Below, piece after piece: positions 62,031-62,082 of a stretch of DNA of 62,082 nucleotides (within the stretch, counting starts at the first letter, position 1; each line of letters starts with the position of its first letter). The stretch is taken from contig CALMLO010000007.1 in the NCBI GenBank assembly GCA_937868095.1, forward strand, positions 1 through 62,082. The letters are read 5' to 3'. The translations under genes were made by a program, and so were the position numbers. The stretch is from an uncultured Phycisphaerales bacterium (GTDB lineage Bacteria > Planctomycetota > Phycisphaerae > Sedimentisphaerales > Anaerohalosphaeraceae). Under the pieces are notes generated by a model that did not search any database, had not been told where the DNA came from, and saw nothing but the letters and a program-made list of their open reading frames with translations.

Positions 62031-62075
62031 TATTGTGGTTCTGAGGGTCGTGGGTTCGAATCCCATCTTCCACCC
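62031..62075 (+). other. tRNA-His 3' fragment (anticodon loop to acceptor), putative att site
   Basis: From the anticodon loop TTGTGGT (GTG anticodon at 62035-62037) the sequence is tRNA-His-like to the acceptor: variable loop GGGTC, T-arm GTGGG-TTCGAAT-CCCAT, acceptor strand CTTCCAC and the His-specific C discriminator at 62074. The 5' half is absent: no D-arm is recognisable and the bases before the anticodon loop do not pair with TCTGA. A break at the anticodon loop is the usual boundary of integrase attachment sites in tRNA genes. Confidence 0.6.
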
Positions 62076-62082
62076 TTGTCAG

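Noticed and set aside
62001..62075. A complete tRNA-His
   Set aside because: GTGG at 62005 could mimic the acceptor 5' end, but the rest of the acceptor, the D-arm and the anticodon stem do not fit.

Overview
The window most resembles an anaerobic, polysaccharide-degrading bacterium of the Planctomycetes (Phycisphaerae/Sedimentisphaera-like). The evidence is a pseudopilin-like protein with an H-x9-DG C-terminal motif, a PEP-CTERM protein, dockerin-like single EF-hand repeats of the D-N-D-C-x-V/L-N type at the ends of secreted enzymes, LamG/Ig mosaic proteins, and transport by SSS and NCS1 symporters with no SusC/SusD or TonB receptor in view. Taxonomy is inferred from these traits only.

Layout. 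(1) 53-1057 is a complete insertion sequence with 29-bp inverted repeats and a transposase split by a canonical -1 slippery heptamer. (2) 1464-9373 (+) is an operon-like run: GH65 phosphorylase, exported tandem rhamnose-mutarotase-like protein, SSS symporter, GH141-like beta-helix lipoprotein and a URO-D-family protein. (3) 9385-13033 (-) holds a large secreted putative glycosidase and an AraC regulator. (4) 13524-18590 (+) holds a fucose-isomerase-like enzyme, a split transketolase and an FGGY kinase joined by 4-bp overlaps. It is followed, behind its own sigma70-type promoter, by an NCS1 permease, a 62-residue membrane protein, GH78, GH2, GH127 and a DUF5060/apiosidase-like enzyme (to 30300). 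(5) 30501-48312 (-) carries pectate lyases, a pseudopilin, two paralogous LamG proteins, a PEP-CTERM protein, GH95, and a DUF3826 gene whose start has been replaced by a transposase remnant. (6) 48589-61485 (-) carries two GH2 enzymes (one with a malectin domain), an SSS symporter, GH78 and a DapA-family aldolase. (7) The window ends in a 3' fragment of a tRNA-His gene that looks like an integration scar.

Together the genes look like a pectin utilisation locus. The combination of GH78, GH127, GH141-like, GH95, GH2, apiosidase-like and PL1 enzymes is the set known from rhamnogalacturonan-II degradation in Bacteroides. The isomerase / split transketolase / FGGY kinase operon has the gene content of the transketolase route for D-apiose, a branched pentose characteristic of rhamnogalacturonan-II. 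This is the most interesting hypothesis here: an apiose catabolic operon with a possible NCS1-type sugar permease, built into a planctomycete pectin locus, perhaps within an island integrated at tRNA-His. All functions are read from sequence motifs and context; no database search was run.
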